NCBI GenBank assembly: GCA_007050885.1 | Contig: SMYQ01000237.1 | Location: 1 to 7,386 of the forward strand | Direction: 5' to 3' | DNA: 7,386 bases | Source of the DNA: Candidatus Bathyarchaeota archaeon | GTDB taxonomy: Archaea; Thermoproteota; Bathyarchaeia; 40CM-2-53-6; RBG-13-38-9 | Part shown: piece after piece, positions 7,140 to 7,386 of the stretch | Numbering within the stretch: position 1 is the first letter of the stretch | How the letters are laid out: each line of letters opens with the position of its first letter | The notes under the pieces: model-generated | What the model was told of the DNA's origin: nothing | Database searches by the model: none | Seen by the model: only the letters and a program-made list of their open reading frames with translations | Program-made: the position numbers and the translations under genes

Positions 7140-7155
7140 TTAGGGTGTTAGGGTT
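7140..7155 (+). repeat. Tandem TTAGGG-type octamer
   Basis: TTAGGGTG (7140-7147) is followed directly by TTAGGGTT (7148-7155), a two-copy direct repeat with one mismatch, ending 6 nt before the GTG start of the JAMM gene. The GGGTG inside the first copy resembles a ribosome site but is 14 nt from the start, longer than usual. Confidence 0.4.
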
Positions 7156-7161
7156 TAGAGA

Positions 7162-7386
7162 GTGCGAAGAATCGAGATATTCCCTGGAATACTATCACTG
7201 ATGCTAAGTAAGGCTGCTCGTGCCGGTCGGACGGAGATTGGTGGATTTCTCATTGGAAAAATCGGGCGGAATAAAATCATTATTACACGCGCAACCTTTC
7301 CACGGCAGAGAGGAACAAGGACACATGTTACTATCAATGATGCTGATATGGCGATTTTGGCCGAGGAGCTGGCTGAGCGGGGGACA
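7162..7386 (+). CDS. JAMM/MPN metalloprotease, Rpn11-like, 3' end outside the window
   Basis: The first 75 residues of a JAB1/MPN/Mov34 protein, a zinc isopeptidase family that removes ubiquitin or ubiquitin-like modifiers; cut by the right edge. The start is GTG at 7162: an in-frame TAG lies at 7156-7158, and the next ATG (7201) would delete the first helix of the fold. Helix 1 spans about residues 8-22. Then comes TEIGGFLIG (24-32), where E25 corresponds to the catalytic glutamate of JAMM enzymes. A beta strand follows, then FPRQRGTRTHVTIND (46-60), whose FP-Q-GT pattern parallels the MPQSGT region of eukaryotic Rpn11, and helix 2 (about 61-73). The HxH and Asp zinc ligands would lie just past the edge and cannot be checked. 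It is transcribed divergently from the helicase across 91 nt. A catalytically dead MPN- member cannot be excluded, though E25 argues against it. Confidence 0.82.
   Translation, partial: MRRIEIFPGILSLMLSKAARAGRTEIGGFLIGKIGRNKIIITRATFPRQRGTRTHVTINDADMAILAEELAERGT

Overview
The window is compact archaeal chromosomal DNA. It carries an archaeal-type S-adenosylmethionine synthetase, whose sequence differs greatly from bacterial MetK, and a long Ski2-like helicase with zinc-binding cysteines. It also has AT-rich TATA-like boxes about 26 nt upstream of plausible transcript starts, and Shine-Dalgarno signals of the GGTG/GGAGTGATC type. The lineage cannot be fixed from sequence reading alone. A Euryarchaeota-like or Asgard-like genome would both fit, and the Rpn11-like JAMM protein at the right edge is compatible with the latter but does not prove it. 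I see no tRNA, rRNA, CRISPR array, insertion sequence or phage gene. No stretch above 300 bases lacks a gene; the longest gap is the 197 nt between mat and the gene at 2485.

Layout, left to right: (1) the 3' part of an unrecognised + strand gene, open at the left edge and ending at 741; (2) a small two-helix membrane protein (834-1037, +) with its own TATA-like box; (3) the AdoMet synthetase gene mat (1070-2287, -), convergent with the membrane protein; (4) a divergent control region (2288-2484) with a clear mat promoter and a perfect 17-bp odd-centred palindrome just upstream of it; (5) a two-gene + strand operon of unrecognised proteins, 404 aa (2485-3699) and 258 aa (3721-4497), 21 nt apart; (6) an 854-aa Ski2-like helicase on the - strand (4506-7070), converging on the operon with only 8 nt between stop codons; (7) a 91-nt divergent region leading to a + strand JAMM/MPN metalloprotease (from 7162), cut by the right edge before its HxH motif.

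Roles: mat makes the cell's methyl donor and is housekeeping. The helicase is expected to remodel RNA or DNA using ATP. The JAMM protein, if its missing half is intact, would remove ubiquitin-like or SAMP-like modifiers. The two operon proteins and the first gene are the real unknowns. Neither operon protein shows membrane segments or a catalytic motif I can name, so any system they form must be inferred from conservation of the pair. Nothing in the window proves that these modules act together.
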